From the NCBI GenBank assembly GCA_963699535.1, contig CAVOUJ010000014.1:62001-126000 (forward strand): a DNA stretch of 64,000 nt, in the 5' to 3' direction. Shown piece by piece: positions 8,437 to 17,148 of this stretch. Every line of letters starts with the position of its first letter. The first letter of the stretch is position 1. This DNA is from VBDM01 sp963699535 (GTDB lineage: Bacteria > Pseudomonadota > Gammaproteobacteria > Burkholderiales > SG8-39). Below the pieces are notes generated by a model. It was not told where the DNA came from. It saw only the letters and a list, made by a program, of their open reading frames with translations, and did no database searches. Made by a program: the position numbers and the translations under genes.

Positions 8437-11400
8437 TTCCGCGCTGGCGCCTTTTCACCAAGTACGCGGCGTTCATCATCGCGCTGGTGAGCGCGGCGCT
8501 GGTCGTGAGCGGGGGCGTGAGCCTGTTTTTCTCCTATCGGGAGAACCAGGAACACCTGGTGACCCTGCAACGCGAGAAGGCGCTTGCCGCCGCGACGCGC
8601 ATCGAGCAGTACATCCAGGACATCGAGCACCAGCTCGGCTGGACCGCGCTGCCGCAGGTGGGGGCCGGGGCCAATCCGGCCGAGCAGCGCCGCTACGAGT
8701 ACCTGAAGCTGCTGCGCCAGGCGCCGGCGATCACCGAGGTGGCGTGGATCGACGCCTCCGGGCGCGAGCAGCTGCGCGTTTCGCGCCTCGCGATGGACGT
8801 CGTCGGGGCCGGAACCGACTACGCCGGCGACGCGAGGTTCCTCGAAGCCAAGGGAGGCAGGTCCTGGTACAGCCCGGTGTACTTCCGCAAGGAGACCGAG
8901 CCGTACATGACGATCGCCCGCCCCGCCGGGGGCGCGGGCGGCGGCGTTACCGTCGCCGAGGTCAATCTCAAGTTCGTGTGGGAGGTGGTCTCGCGCATCC
9001 AGATCGGCAAGGCGGGGCTCGCCTACGTCGTGAATTCCGCGGGCACGCTGATCGCCCATCCGGACATCAGCCTGGTGCTGCAGAAGACCGACCTGTCGCG
9101 GCTTGCGCAGGTCGCCGCGCTTACCCGCGGCGGAGGGTGCGGATGCGCCGATCGCGCGCGACTTGAAGGGCGAAGAAGTGCTGACGGCGCACGCGCGCAT
9201 CCCGACCCTCAACTGGACGGTGTTCGTCGAGCTGCCGCTCGCCGAGGCCTTCGCGCCGCTCTACGCGTCCGTCCTGCGCATCGGCCTGCTGCTACTCGCG
9301 GGACTGGCACTCTCGGTGCTGGCCAGCGTGTACCTCGCACGGGTCATGGTCACCCCGATCCGCGCGCTGCAGCAGGGCGCGGCACGGATCGGCACAGGGC
9401 AGCTCGATCAGCGCATCGAAGTGCACACCGGCGACGAGCTGGAGGCGTTAAGCGAACAATTCAACAAGATGGCCGGCGACCTGAAGGCGTTCTACGCGGA
9501 CCTCGAGCGAAAGGTGGAAGAGCGAACGGCGGAGCTGAAGGAATCGCTCGAACGGCAGACCGCGACCGCCGAGATCCTGCGAGTGATATCCGGCTCTCCA
9601 AACGACGTCACCCCAATGTTCGAAACGATATTGGATAACGCGGCTCGTCTCTGCGACGGCCCGATGGGTTCGATTTTCCAGTTCGATGGGCAACTGATTC
9701 ACCTTGTCGCAACTAAAAACTGGCCCGAGGAGGCGCTCGCCAACGTCCGGGGCCAATACCCGCAGCCTCCCAACCCGCTCCTGATGAGCGGACGGGTCAT
9801 TCTGACCGGCAAGGTATCCCACATCGAGGATGCCCTGTCGGACGCGACCTACGACCACGCTCACGCGGTCTCGGGCACATGGCGTCGAATGGTCGGAGTG
9901 CCGTTGCTTCGCGAAGGAACCGCAGTCGGCGCGATCGTCGTCTCGTGGCCGACGCCTGGGAAAACGCCCGAGCGGCATATCGAGCTGCTGAAGACCTTCG
10001 CCGACCAGGCCGTGATCGCGATCGAGAACGTGCGGCTGTTCAACGAGACCAAGGAAGCGCTCGAGCAGCAGACTGCGACCGCGGAGATCCTCCGCGTCAT
10101 TTCGAGCTCACCGACCGATATTCAGCCGGTGCTGGATGCAGTCGCCGCGAGCGCAGCACGTTTGTGCGAAGCCTCTGACGCGATCATTCACCTCAAGGAG
10201 GGCGATGCGCTGCGCTACGCGGCTCACCATGGAGGTATCTACTCGTATCCCCATGGCTCAGCGAGACCTATCACGCGCGATTGGGTGGCGGGCCTGGCCG
10301 TCCATGAGGCTCGACAGCTCCACATACACGATGTACTCGCCGAAGAGGAGCGATTCCCCGAGGGGAGCAAGCGTGCGCGGGAAATCGGGGTCCGGACCAT
10401 ACTCGCGACCCCGTTGTTGCGCGAGGGAATACCAATCGGGACGATAACCATCCGCCGTACCGAAGTACGCTCGTTTACCGACAAGCAAGCGGCTTTGGTG
10501 CAGACCTTCGCCGCCCAGGCGGTGATTGCGATCGAGAACGTCCGTCTGTTCAACGAGACCAAGGAAGCGCTGGAGCAGCAGACCGTGATCAGCGAAATCC
10601 TGCGCGTGATTAGCAGCTCGCCGACCGACACCCAGCCCGTCTTCGACGCCATCGTGAAAAGCGGCGTTCACCTGTTCGGCGGCTTGTCCGTGACCCTCCG
10701 GCTGGTGAAAGGAGATCATTCCGAGATTGCGGCGAGCACTAATCCAATCGAAGGGAGAACCAATCCGCTTCCGCTCGGCGATGACAGCACGCCAACCTCA
10801 AGGGCCCTGCGGCTCCGGGAGGTTGTGGTGATTCCGGACGTCGAGGCGGGAGAGTGGGTCAGCGCGAACATGAAGCAGCTGGCCAGGGAGAGGGGCTTTC
10901 GCGCGACCATGTGCGCGCCGATGCTGCGGGAAAACAATGCGATCGGCTCGATAGCAGTCACCCGCGTAACGCCGGGGCCGTTCACCGACAAGCAGGTCGC
11001 GCTGCTCAAGACCTTCGCCAACCAGGCGGTGATCGCCATAGAGAACGTGCGGCTGTTCAGGGAGATCCAGGACAAGGGCCGCGAGCTCGAGATCGCGAAC
11101 CAGCACAAGTCCGAGTTTCTCGCCAACATGTCGCATGAGCTGCGCACGCCGCTTGAACGCGATCATCGGCTTCTCCGAAGTGCTGCAGGAGCGCATGTTC
11201 GGCGAGATGAACGCCAAGCAGACCGAGTACATCGACGACATCCACGGCTCGGGCAAGCACCTGCTGTCGCTCATCAACGATATCCTCGATCTTTCCAAGA
11301 TCGAGGCCGGCCGCATGGAGCTCGAGCTGGCGACGTTCAGCGTGCCCGAGGCGATCGGCAACGCGCTGACGCTGGTGAGGGAACGCGCCCTGCGGCACGG

Positions 11401-11812
11401 CATCGAGCTGACTGCCAGCATCGATCCCGGGGTGGGAGAAATCAGCGCGGACGAGCGCAAGTTCAAGCAGATCCTGCTGAACATCTTGTCGAATGCCGTG
11501 AAGTTCACTCCGGAAGGAGGCCGCATCGTGGTGGCGGCACGACCCGCTGACGGCGTGATCGAAGTCAGCGTGACCGACACCGGCATCGGCATCGCCCCGG
11601 AGGATCACGAAGCGGTGTTCGAGGAATTCCGCCAGGTCGGCAAGGACTACACCAGGAAGGCCGAGGGCACGGGGCTCGGCCTCGCGCTGACGCGCAAATT
11701 CGTCGAGCTGCACGGCGGCAAAATCCGCTTGAAAAGCGAACCGGGCAAAGGCTCGACGTTCACGTTCACCCTGCCGCTGGAGCCGGTGCGCTCGGTCGCC
11801 ACGGCGCACTAA
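8433..11812 (+). CDS. Cache-HAMP-GAF-GAF-GAF sensor histidine kinase (two frameshifts)
   Basis: Membrane sensor kinase of about 1126 residues when read across two frame breaks. The order is: TM helix (about 9-35), periplasmic Cache-like domain containing TEPYMTIARPAGG and GLAYVVNSAGTLIAHPD, second TM, HAMP, coiled coil (VEERTAELKESLE), three GAF domains each preceded by the same linker ATAEILRVISSSPTD, HisKA with HELRTPL and a phospho-acceptor His, and HATPase_c (N box NILSNAVKFT, DTGIGI, GTGLGL). Breaks lie near 9125-9140 and at about 11154, where CTTGAACGC should be CTGAACGC; both are one-base gains. It starts at ATG 8433 in the stop of receptor copy 8, so the receptors are its likely periplasmic partners (inference). 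Confidence 0.88.
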
Positions 11813-11824
11813 GAGGAAGCCCGC

Positions 11825-12214
11825 GTGGCCAACGAGCTGATCCTGATCGTCGAGGACAACGAGAAAAACCGCAAGCTGGTGCGGGACGTCCTGCAGTTCA
11901 AGGGCTACCAGATCGTCGAGACCGACACCGCCGAGGAAGGCATCCGCCTCGCAGGCGATCGCCAGCCGGCGCTGATCCTGATGGACTTTCATCTGCCGGG
12001 AATGAACGGCATCGAGGCGCTCGCCCGGCTGCGCGGCAATCCCGCGACCCGCGGCATTCCCGTGCTCGCGGTGACGGCCTCGGCGATGACCGAGGACAAG
12101 CAGAAGATTCTCGCCGCGGGCTTCGACGGATTGCAGACGAAGCCGATCCGCGTGAAGGAATTCGTCCAGGCGGTGGCGGACACGATCGCGCGCTCCGGAG
12201 GCAAGGCGGGATGA
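11825..12214 (+). CDS. Single-domain response regulator (CheY/DivK-like receiver)
   Basis: A 129-residue stand-alone receiver domain. It has the acidic pair in IVEDNEKN, the phospho-acceptor Asp in LMDFHLPGMNG (about residue 53), the switch Thr in AVTASAM and the Lys in QTKPIRV. GTG 11825 follows AGAGGAAG at 11812-11819. It starts 12 bases after the kinase gene and overlaps the next gene by ATGA, so it is the probable direct phosphate acceptor of that kinase. It has no output domain, so it may act as a relay or bind a partner. Confidence 0.92.
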   Translation: MANELILIVEDNEKNRKLVRDVLQFKGYQIVETDTAEEGIRLAGDRQPALILMDFHLPGMNGIEALARLRGNPATRGIPVLAVTASAMTEDKQKILAAGFDGLQTKPIRVKEFVQAVADTIARSGGKAG

Positions 12215-13329
12215 CGGCTGCGGCGAGAATCCTCGTGGTGGACGACACCCCGAAGAACGTGACGATGCTCGCCGATATTCTCACGTTCAAGGGCTACGGC
12301 GTCGTCACGGCCTCCGGCGGGAAGGAGGCGCTCGCGAAACTGGAATCGGAGCGGCCCGACCTCGTCCTGCTCGATGTCATGATGCCCGACCTGAACGGCT
12401 ACGAGGTGTGCCGCGCCATCCGCGCCAATCCGGCCACGGAAATGCTGCCGGTGGTCATGGTCACGGCGCTCGATCCGGTGAGCGAGCGGGTGAAAGGCAT
12501 CGAGGCCGGCGCCGACGATTTCCTGAGCAAGCCGATCAGCCAGCCGGAACTGCTTGCACGAGTACGCTCGCTTCTCAGAATCAAGCAGTATCAAGACACG
12601 ATCCGCTTGCAGGCGGCACAGTTGAAGGAATGGAACGAACGGCTCGAGGAACGCGTCCGCGAGCAGGTGGCGCAGCTCGACCGGCTCGGCCGGCTCAAGG
12701 GTTTTTTCTCGCCGCAGCTGGCCGAGGCGATCGTCTCGGGGGGCGCGGAGGGGCTGCTCAAGCCCCACCGGCGCGAAGTCACGGTGGTGTGCCTCGATCT
12801 GCGCGGCTTCACCGCTTTCACCGAGTCCTCGGAACCCGAGGAAGTCATGAGCGTACTCGGCGAATATCACAACCTCGTCGGCACTCTCGTAACGGAGCAC
12901 CAGGGCACGATCGAGCGCTTCGCCGGTGACGGCATGCTGATTTTTTTCAACGACCCGATCCCGGTTCCCAATGCGGCCGAGCAGGCGGTTCGCATGGCGG
13001 TCGAGCTGCGCGAGAAGTTCGCGGCACTGCGCTCGCAATGGAGCAAGCGCGGCTACGAGCTCGACCTCGGCTGTGGAATCGCTCAAGGGTACGCCACGCT
13101 CGGGACCATAGGCTTCGAGGGCCGTCGCGACTACGCCGCGATCGGAACGGTGACCAACCTCGCCTCGCGCCTGTGCGCCGAGGCGAAAGGCGGGCAGATC
13201 CTCACGGAACAGAAGACCTACAGCCGCGTTGAACGACTCATCCAGGCCGAGCCGCTCGGTCCCTTTACACTCAAAGGTTTTGCGCGGCCGATCCAGGCAT
13301 TCAACATCAGCAAGCCGGCGCCCGAATGA
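12211..13329 (+). CDS. Response regulator with class III adenylate/guanylate cyclase domain
   Basis: A 372-residue protein. An N-terminal receiver (VVDDTPKN, Asp in LLDVMMPDLNGYE, Lys in LSKPIS) is joined by a coiled coil (about 130-160, LEERVREQVAQLDRLG) to a class III nucleotidyl cyclase domain (VVCLDLRGFTAFTE metal-binding Asp, then FAGDGMLIFFNDP and the AIGTVTNLASRL region). It should convert phosphorylation by the upstream kinase into cAMP or cGMP. The window begins with a Crp-family regulator only 12 kb upstream on the same strand, so a cyclic-nucleotide loop is plausible but not shown. ATG 12211 overlaps the preceding stop. Confidence 0.92.
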   Translation: MTAAARILVVDDTPKNVTMLADILTFKGYGVVTASGGKEALAKLESERPDLVLLDVMMPDLNGYEVCRAIRANPATEMLPVVMVTALDPVSERVKGIEAGADDFLSKPISQPELLARVRSLLRIKQYQDTIRLQAAQLKEWNERLEERVREQVAQLDRLGRLKGFFSPQLAEAIVSGGAEGLLKPHRREVTVVCLDLRGFTAFTESSEPEEVMSVLGEYHNLVGTLVTEHQGTIERFAGDGMLIFFNDPIPVPNAAEQAVRMAVELREKFAALRSQWSKRGYELDLGCGIAQGYATLGTIGFEGRRDYAAIGTVTNLASRLCAEAKGGQILTEQKTYSRVERLIQAEPLGPFTLKGFARPIQAFNISKPAPE

Positions 13330-13355
13330 GGCGGCCGGCCGGAAAGGGGAGAACC

Positions 13356-14855
13356 ATGCGTCGCATTCTGTCTTTCGGATTGTCCATCCTGCTGTGCGGG
13401 TGCGGGGTTTCACCCGAGATCATCAAGTTCGACAGCATGTCCTTCGGGGAAGTCATCGAAGACACCACCAACAAGCTGCTCGTCGTGAACGTTCTGCGGG
13501 CGCGGGACAAGGCCCCGCTGCATTTCGCCGATATTCCGGTGATCCGCGAATCCATGCAGCAGACGTCTTCCCTCGGGTTCCTGAATCTCTGGGGCACTCT
13601 GTCCACGACGCTGCGCGACACGCGCAGCGGCACTCTGACGTTTTCATCGTCGCCCAGTTTCGAGCTCACCCATCTCCAGTCGAAGGATTTCATCACCGGA
13701 ATATCGTCGCCGATCGACCCGAAGATCGTGAAGTACTGGCTCGACCGCGGCCTCGACCGCCGCATCGTCCTGCTGCTTTTCTTCTCGGCGGCCGAGATCG
13801 TCGAAACCGGCTCGGAAAACGGCCCGGTGAGGACGATCAAGATCATGAACTCCCCCCGGGATGCGATCGATTTGATCTGGGGCAGGGAAGGCCCGTTCAG
13901 CGGTCCCGAGCCGTTGAAATGCGACTCGCAATCGGATTTCGAGCGCTACCTGAAGCTCCTCAATCTGGCGCAGACGTTTTTTGCCAACACCTACCGGGAA
14001 CGCCGGCAGCTCGCGAGAGGCATGAACCTGGATCCCGAAAAGGACAGCAAGAACCTGCAGGCATTCGCGGCGCTCGACCAGTCGAAGGTCCAGCTCGTCT
14101 ATGACAAGGGTCTTTCCGCCTACAACCTCTACTCGCTCTCGAACGAGCAGAAAGTCGCGTTCTGCTTCTACGATGACCGGCCCGCTCGGGGACCTCAGCA
14201 GTCTCAATACGAGATCGTCCAGGCGGGCACGGAGCGGGCGGGCGACAGAAGGAGCTGCTATCAGTCCGTCGTCGACGCGCCCGTGGAGGATTCGACCCGG
14301 CCCCCGTTGAGCGAGACTCCGGTCTTTTTCCGCGGCCCGGCTGAAGGCACGCAGGCGTCCCGCTATTGCGAGATCTACAACCAGTTCCTCCGCATAACCC
14401 CCCCGGCGACCGACGCCGCCGGATACCCGAAACTGGGAGTGCGGCTGCACATCCGCTCGGTCGGCGAGATATTCCAGTTCCTCGGTGACCTGCTCCACTA
14501 CCAGGAGGAGATCAGGCGCTATCTGGACAGCGATCCGCAGGTCAAACAGAGGCTCAATACACCGGTCACGTTCGGCTACTGCCCCGACAATTCCGGCCCG
14601 GGCTGCAACGACATCTTCTTCCGCCTGGACGGCGACCCGGGCAACGCGCGCTTCACGCTGACGTACCGGGACAGGGGGTACGCCGTCGCCAACATCAACT
14701 CCTCGGAGGGCGCGCCGCGCAAAGGCGGGTCAGGCGGAGACCTGCACCAGAAGGACCATACGATCGAGATCCTGTCGGTGCTGCATCAACTGGTGAATCT
14801 CAACAAGTCCGCGACGGACATCAGGGCGACGCCTTCGGTGCAGGTACTTCCCTGA
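13356..14855 (+). CDS. Putative lipoprotein of unknown function
   Basis: A 499-residue protein I do not recognise. ATG 13356 is preferred because GGAAAGGGGAGAA precedes it; an upstream ATG at 13326 overlaps the cyclase stop but lacks a good ribosome site. The N-terminus RRILSFGLSILLCGCG ends in a lipobox-like L-C-G-C with the lipidated Cys near residue 16, so outer-membrane anchoring is likely. The rest is soluble in appearance, with several Cys residues and a C-terminal stretch (HTIEILSVLHQLVNLNKSA). It follows the signalling genes closely and is probably cotranscribed. Confidence 0.8.
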   Translation: MRRILSFGLSILLCGCGVSPEIIKFDSMSFGEVIEDTTNKLLVVNVLRARDKAPLHFADIPVIRESMQQTSSLGFLNLWGTLSTTLRDTRSGTLTFSSSPSFELTHLQSKDFITGISSPIDPKIVKYWLDRGLDRRIVLLLFFSAAEIVETGSENGPVRTIKIMNSPRDAIDLIWGREGPFSGPEPLKCDSQSDFERYLKLLNLAQTFFANTYRERRQLARGMNLDPEKDSKNLQAFAALDQSKVQLVYDKGLSAYNLYSLSNEQKVAFCFYDDRPARGPQQSQYEIVQAGTERAGDRRSCYQSVVDAPVEDSTRPPLSETPVFFRGPAEGTQASRYCEIYNQFLRITPPATDAAGYPKLGVRLHIRSVGEIFQFLGDLLHYQEEIRRYLDSDPQVKQRLNTPVTFGYCPDNSGPGCNDIFFRLDGDPGNARFTLTYRDRGYAVANINSSEGAPRKGGSGGDLHQKDHTIEILSVLHQLVNLNKSATDIRATPSVQVLP

Positions 14856-14948
14856 GGAATTTGGCACGGTCCAGGCGTGGGCGAATTGACACTGCAGCGG
14901 CTCCTCTCTAGGGTGAGTACCGTCGTCGAGAAGAAGAAGGAGGTGTCC

Positions 14949-16223
14949 ATGTCGGCATTCGGTTCGCGCCTGGGCGCCACGGCGCTTGCGCTGACGTGCT
15001 GCGCAGGGGCGGTTCACGCGGCGCCGTTCGGTATCTTCGATCCGCGATCGCTTGCGATGGGCGGAACCGGTGTTTCGTCCGGCACGAGCGGCAGCGCTTC
15101 GTATTTCAACCCGGCGCTGCTCGCGGCCGCGCGGCCGAACGATCGCTTCTCCTTCGAGATCATGGCCGCGGCCCGGGCCTACGATCCGGACAAGCTGAGG
15201 GACGACATCGATACGCTGGATACGTCGGGGCAGAACCTCGGCAATGCTATAAGCCAGTTCAATCAAACCCAGAACACAGCCAACGCCACCCAGCTTGCGA
15301 ACGCGCTCGGTTCCTTCCAGTCCGCTCTGCGGACCGTCGGCAGCAAGACGGCCGAAGCCAATGCCTTCGCCTCGCCCCTCAGTGTCGGGGTCCCCGGAAA
15401 GAATCTGGGCTGGGCCGTATCGGCCGCGGCGCGGGCCGATATCGGGTTTAAAGCGGTCTACGAATCGAGCGACGACGCGCTGCTCACCAACTACCAGACG
15501 GCCGCTCAGAACTACGCGACCACCCCCAACGCAACCAACCTCGCTGCTCTGCTCGCGTTGGGCGACACCAACGGCGACGGCATGCTGGACGATCCGAATC
15601 TGCTCTCGCACGTCGATATCCGGGGCGCCGGCTTTGCGGAGTTCGGCGTGTCGCTCGCGCACGAGTTTGAAAGCCTGGGCAAGCTCGCGATCGGGATTAC
15701 TCCCAAGTACGTCAGGGTTTATACGGTCGACTACAGAGTCAGCTCGCAGAATCCGGAGATCACCGCCGACCAGGGGCGCAAGGACTACACGAGCAGCAAC
15801 CTCGATGTCGGCCTGGCCCAGGATCTCGGGGCGGGATTCAAGTGGGGGGTCGTCGGCAAGAACGTGATCGCGCGCGATTACGCTACCATCCTCGGGAACA
15901 AGATCGAAGTGAAGCCTCAGGTGCGTGCGGGCATGAGCCATCACACCGATTGGACCACCTTAGCGATCGACGTCGATCTCACCGAGAACCAGCCGGTGTC
16001 TTTTGACAAGCCGACGCGCTACGCGGCCGTCGGCGCGGAGTTCAGTCTCTGGGGCTTCCTCGCCCTGCGGGCGGGCTACCGCGGTGACCTTTCTGGGAAC
16101 TACAAGGGCATCCCGTCAGTGGGACTGGGGCTGTCGGTGTTCGGAGTCCACCTCGACCTCGCGGTCGCCAAGCGCGGCGAGGAAGAAGCCATGGCCGCGG
16201 CGCAACTGGGGTTCAGGTTCTAG
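14949..16223 (+). CDS. TraF/FadL-like outer membrane beta-barrel protein
   Basis: A 424-residue predicted outer membrane protein. ATG 14949 follows AAGGAGG at 14937-14943 with 5-base spacing. The signal peptide ends near VHA-APFG (residue 24). The start of the mature protein (PFGIFDPRSLAMGGTGVS, then SASYFNPALLA) is the hallmark of the family annotated as conjugal transfer TraF (PF13729), which is related to FadL-type barrels. There are no conjugation genes here, so the transfer name should not be taken as function. The C-terminus ends in Phe (AAQLGFRF), as in barrels assembled by BamA. It may be the surface component of the preceding operon. Confidence 0.82.
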   Translation: MSAFGSRLGATALALTCCAGAVHAAPFGIFDPRSLAMGGTGVSSGTSGSASYFNPALLAAARPNDRFSFEIMAAARAYDPDKLRDDIDTLDTSGQNLGNAISQFNQTQNTANATQLANALGSFQSALRTVGSKTAEANAFASPLSVGVPGKNLGWAVSAAARADIGFKAVYESSDDALLTNYQTAAQNYATTPNATNLAALLALGDTNGDGMLDDPNLLSHVDIRGAGFAEFGVSLAHEFESLGKLAIGITPKYVRVYTVDYRVSSQNPEITADQGRKDYTSSNLDVGLAQDLGAGFKWGVVGKNVIARDYATILGNKIEVKPQVRAGMSHHTDWTTLAIDVDLTENQPVSFDKPTRYAAVGAEFSLWGFLALRAGYRGDLSGNYKGIPSVGLGLSVFGVHLDLAVAKRGEEEAMAAAQLGFRF

Positions 16224-16225
16224 GT

Positions 16226-16263
16226 CAAAAAACAAACGGCCAGGCCGGTCGCCTTGGCCGTTT
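16226..16263. terminator. Convergent (bidirectional) intrinsic terminator
   Basis: A stem-loop with arms AAACGGCC (from 16234) and GGCCGTTT (to 16263) plus further pairing of AGGC with GCCT. An A-run at 16227-16232 gives a U-run for minus-strand transcripts. It lies between the end of the outer membrane protein gene (plus) and the first small gene (minus), where convergent transcription meets. Confidence 0.7.
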
Positions 16264-16305
16264 CACGCAGGGGCGACGCGGCGCCGCCCGAGAATCCAGG
16301 GCCTT

Positions 16306-16500
16306 TCAGATCGCGCGTTGCGCGAGGACCTGGCTCAACAGCTCGCCTGCAAACCGGAGATTGACGCCTGCCCGCTGGAGGAGATCGGCGACCAGCTCCG
16401 CGTCGTGCATGTATTCCTTGGCGATCTGCCGGTCGCTCTCGCTCGCGCCGATCGCGTCGATGCGCGGGTCCATGCTGGAGTACGTGTTCGTGCTGATCAT
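16306..16500 (-). CDS. Small conserved protein, copy 1 of a tandem duplicate
   Basis: A 64-residue protein of unknown function. It is clearly paralogous to the next upstream gene: both share SMDP-ID, SES/D-RQIA, a D/QDAE-VADLL block and the NLRFAGE or TLRFAGE block followed by LAQ. The start ATG is preceded by AAAGGAG at 8-9 base spacing. It is mostly helical in appearance, with no signal peptide or membrane segment. Two independent copies with conserved protein and diverged codons argue that this is a real gene. Confidence 0.75.
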   Translation of the reverse strand: MISTNTYSSMDPRIDAIGASESDRQIAKEYMHDAELVADLLQRAGVNLRFAGELLSQVLAQRAI

Positions 16501-16633
16501 GGCTTTGGCTCCTTTGTCCCGTTTGCTTCCCGGTCTCCCGGTCCATGCAAGTCTTCCTGCACGGCCACCAGCTTAGTTTTCGGGAGGTTCCGGCGCTGTT
16601 AGGCCTTGCACTTCCTGGAAGTGGAATACTCAC
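16501..16633 (-). repeat. Upstream module of small gene copy 1 (duplicated with 16843-16973)
   Basis: About 133 bases upstream of small gene 1 match the 131 bases upstream of small gene 2. Shared blocks on the minus strand are GTGAGTATTCCAC or GTGAATATTCCAC, CCTAACAGCGCC, AAAACTAAGCTGGTG and the CATG-GGCCGGGAAACCGGGA-type block before the ribosome site. The module overlaps the stop of gene 2 by three bases, so gene plus promoter region were duplicated head to tail. Confidence 0.75.
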
Positions 16634-16842
16634 ATTCCTCCGGTCTTGGCCGGACCCTGCTGCGCCAGGAGCTTGCCCAGGATTTCTCCGGCGAACCGGA
16701 GGGTGTTGCCGGCGCGGCAGAGGAGGTCGGCGACCATTTCCGCGTCTTGCATCCCCTCTCTCGCGATCTGCCGCTCGCTTTCGCTGATGCGGATCTTGTC
16801 GATGTGCGGGTCCATGCTGGTCTGCGTGTTCATGTTGATCAT
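16630..16842 (-). CDS. Small conserved protein, copy 2 of a tandem duplicate
   Basis: A 70-residue paralogue of the gene just downstream (copy 1). Shared positions include TSMDPHIDKI, ISESERQIA, DAEMVADLL, NTLRFAGEILGKLLAQ. The ATG is preceded by AAGGAG with 6-7 base spacing. It is six residues longer at the C-terminus (PAKTGG region). The function is unknown. The regular helical heptad-like pattern suggests a small oligomer, which is inference. Confidence 0.75.
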   Translation of the reverse strand: MINMNTQTSMDPHIDKIRISESERQIAREGMQDAEMVADLLCRAGNTLRFAGEILGKLLAQQGPAKTGGM

Positions 16843-17148
16843 GGCTTGCTCCTTGTCCCGTTGCGTTCCCGGTTTCCCGGCCCATGCAAGCTTGCTTGCA
16901 CGGTCACCAGCTTAGTTTTGGGAGGGGGGCAGGCGCTGTTAGGGCTTCCACCGCCTGCCTGTGGAATATTCACAGCGGACGGGACGTTCGCCTCAACCGC
17001 GCAGACTGATCCCGTGCTCGCGACGCGTTTGTCGTTGTATCCGGGCACTTCCGCATGCAAAAATCCCCGCATACTTGGCCTTGGCCTTGGCCTTGGCCTT
17101 GGCCTTGGCCTGGGGCCGCTTTTTCCCGCGACACGTCAAGAGGGCGCC
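16843..17148. promoter_or_regulatory. Divergent intergenic region between small genes and CBS gene
   Basis: About 306 bases without a gene. The left part (16843-16973) is the second copy of the duplicated upstream module and should hold the minus-strand promoter. An 8-base palindrome GAATATTC lies at 16963-16970 (GAATACTC in copy 1). The right part holds the TTGGCC repeat and the start region of the CBS gene. I see no convincing sigma-70 or sigma-54 promoter. Confidence 0.5.
17075..17110. repeat. Hexanucleotide microsatellite (TTGGCC)x6
   Basis: Six perfect tandem copies of TTGGCC end 38 bases before the CBS-gene ATG. A 6-base unit keeps reading frame, so copy-number change would alter leader length or, if an upstream start were used, the number of Leu-Gly pairs. 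It lies between promoter and start and so could tune expression. Confidence 0.85.

Noticed and set aside
14949..16223. Conjugative transfer function for the TraF-like protein
   Set aside because: No relaxase, coupling protein or pilus gene is present; the family name is historical and the sequence looks like an outer membrane barrel.
16843..16990. Sigma-54 promoter upstream of the small genes
   Set aside because: No TGGCAC-N5-TTGC match at the right spacing in either copy.
16606..17148. N-terminal extension of the CBS protein through the TTGGCC repeat, which would give a Leu-Gly repeat
   Set aside because: It would run antisense through the conserved small gene and has no ribosome site; ATG 17149 gives a normal CBS protein.
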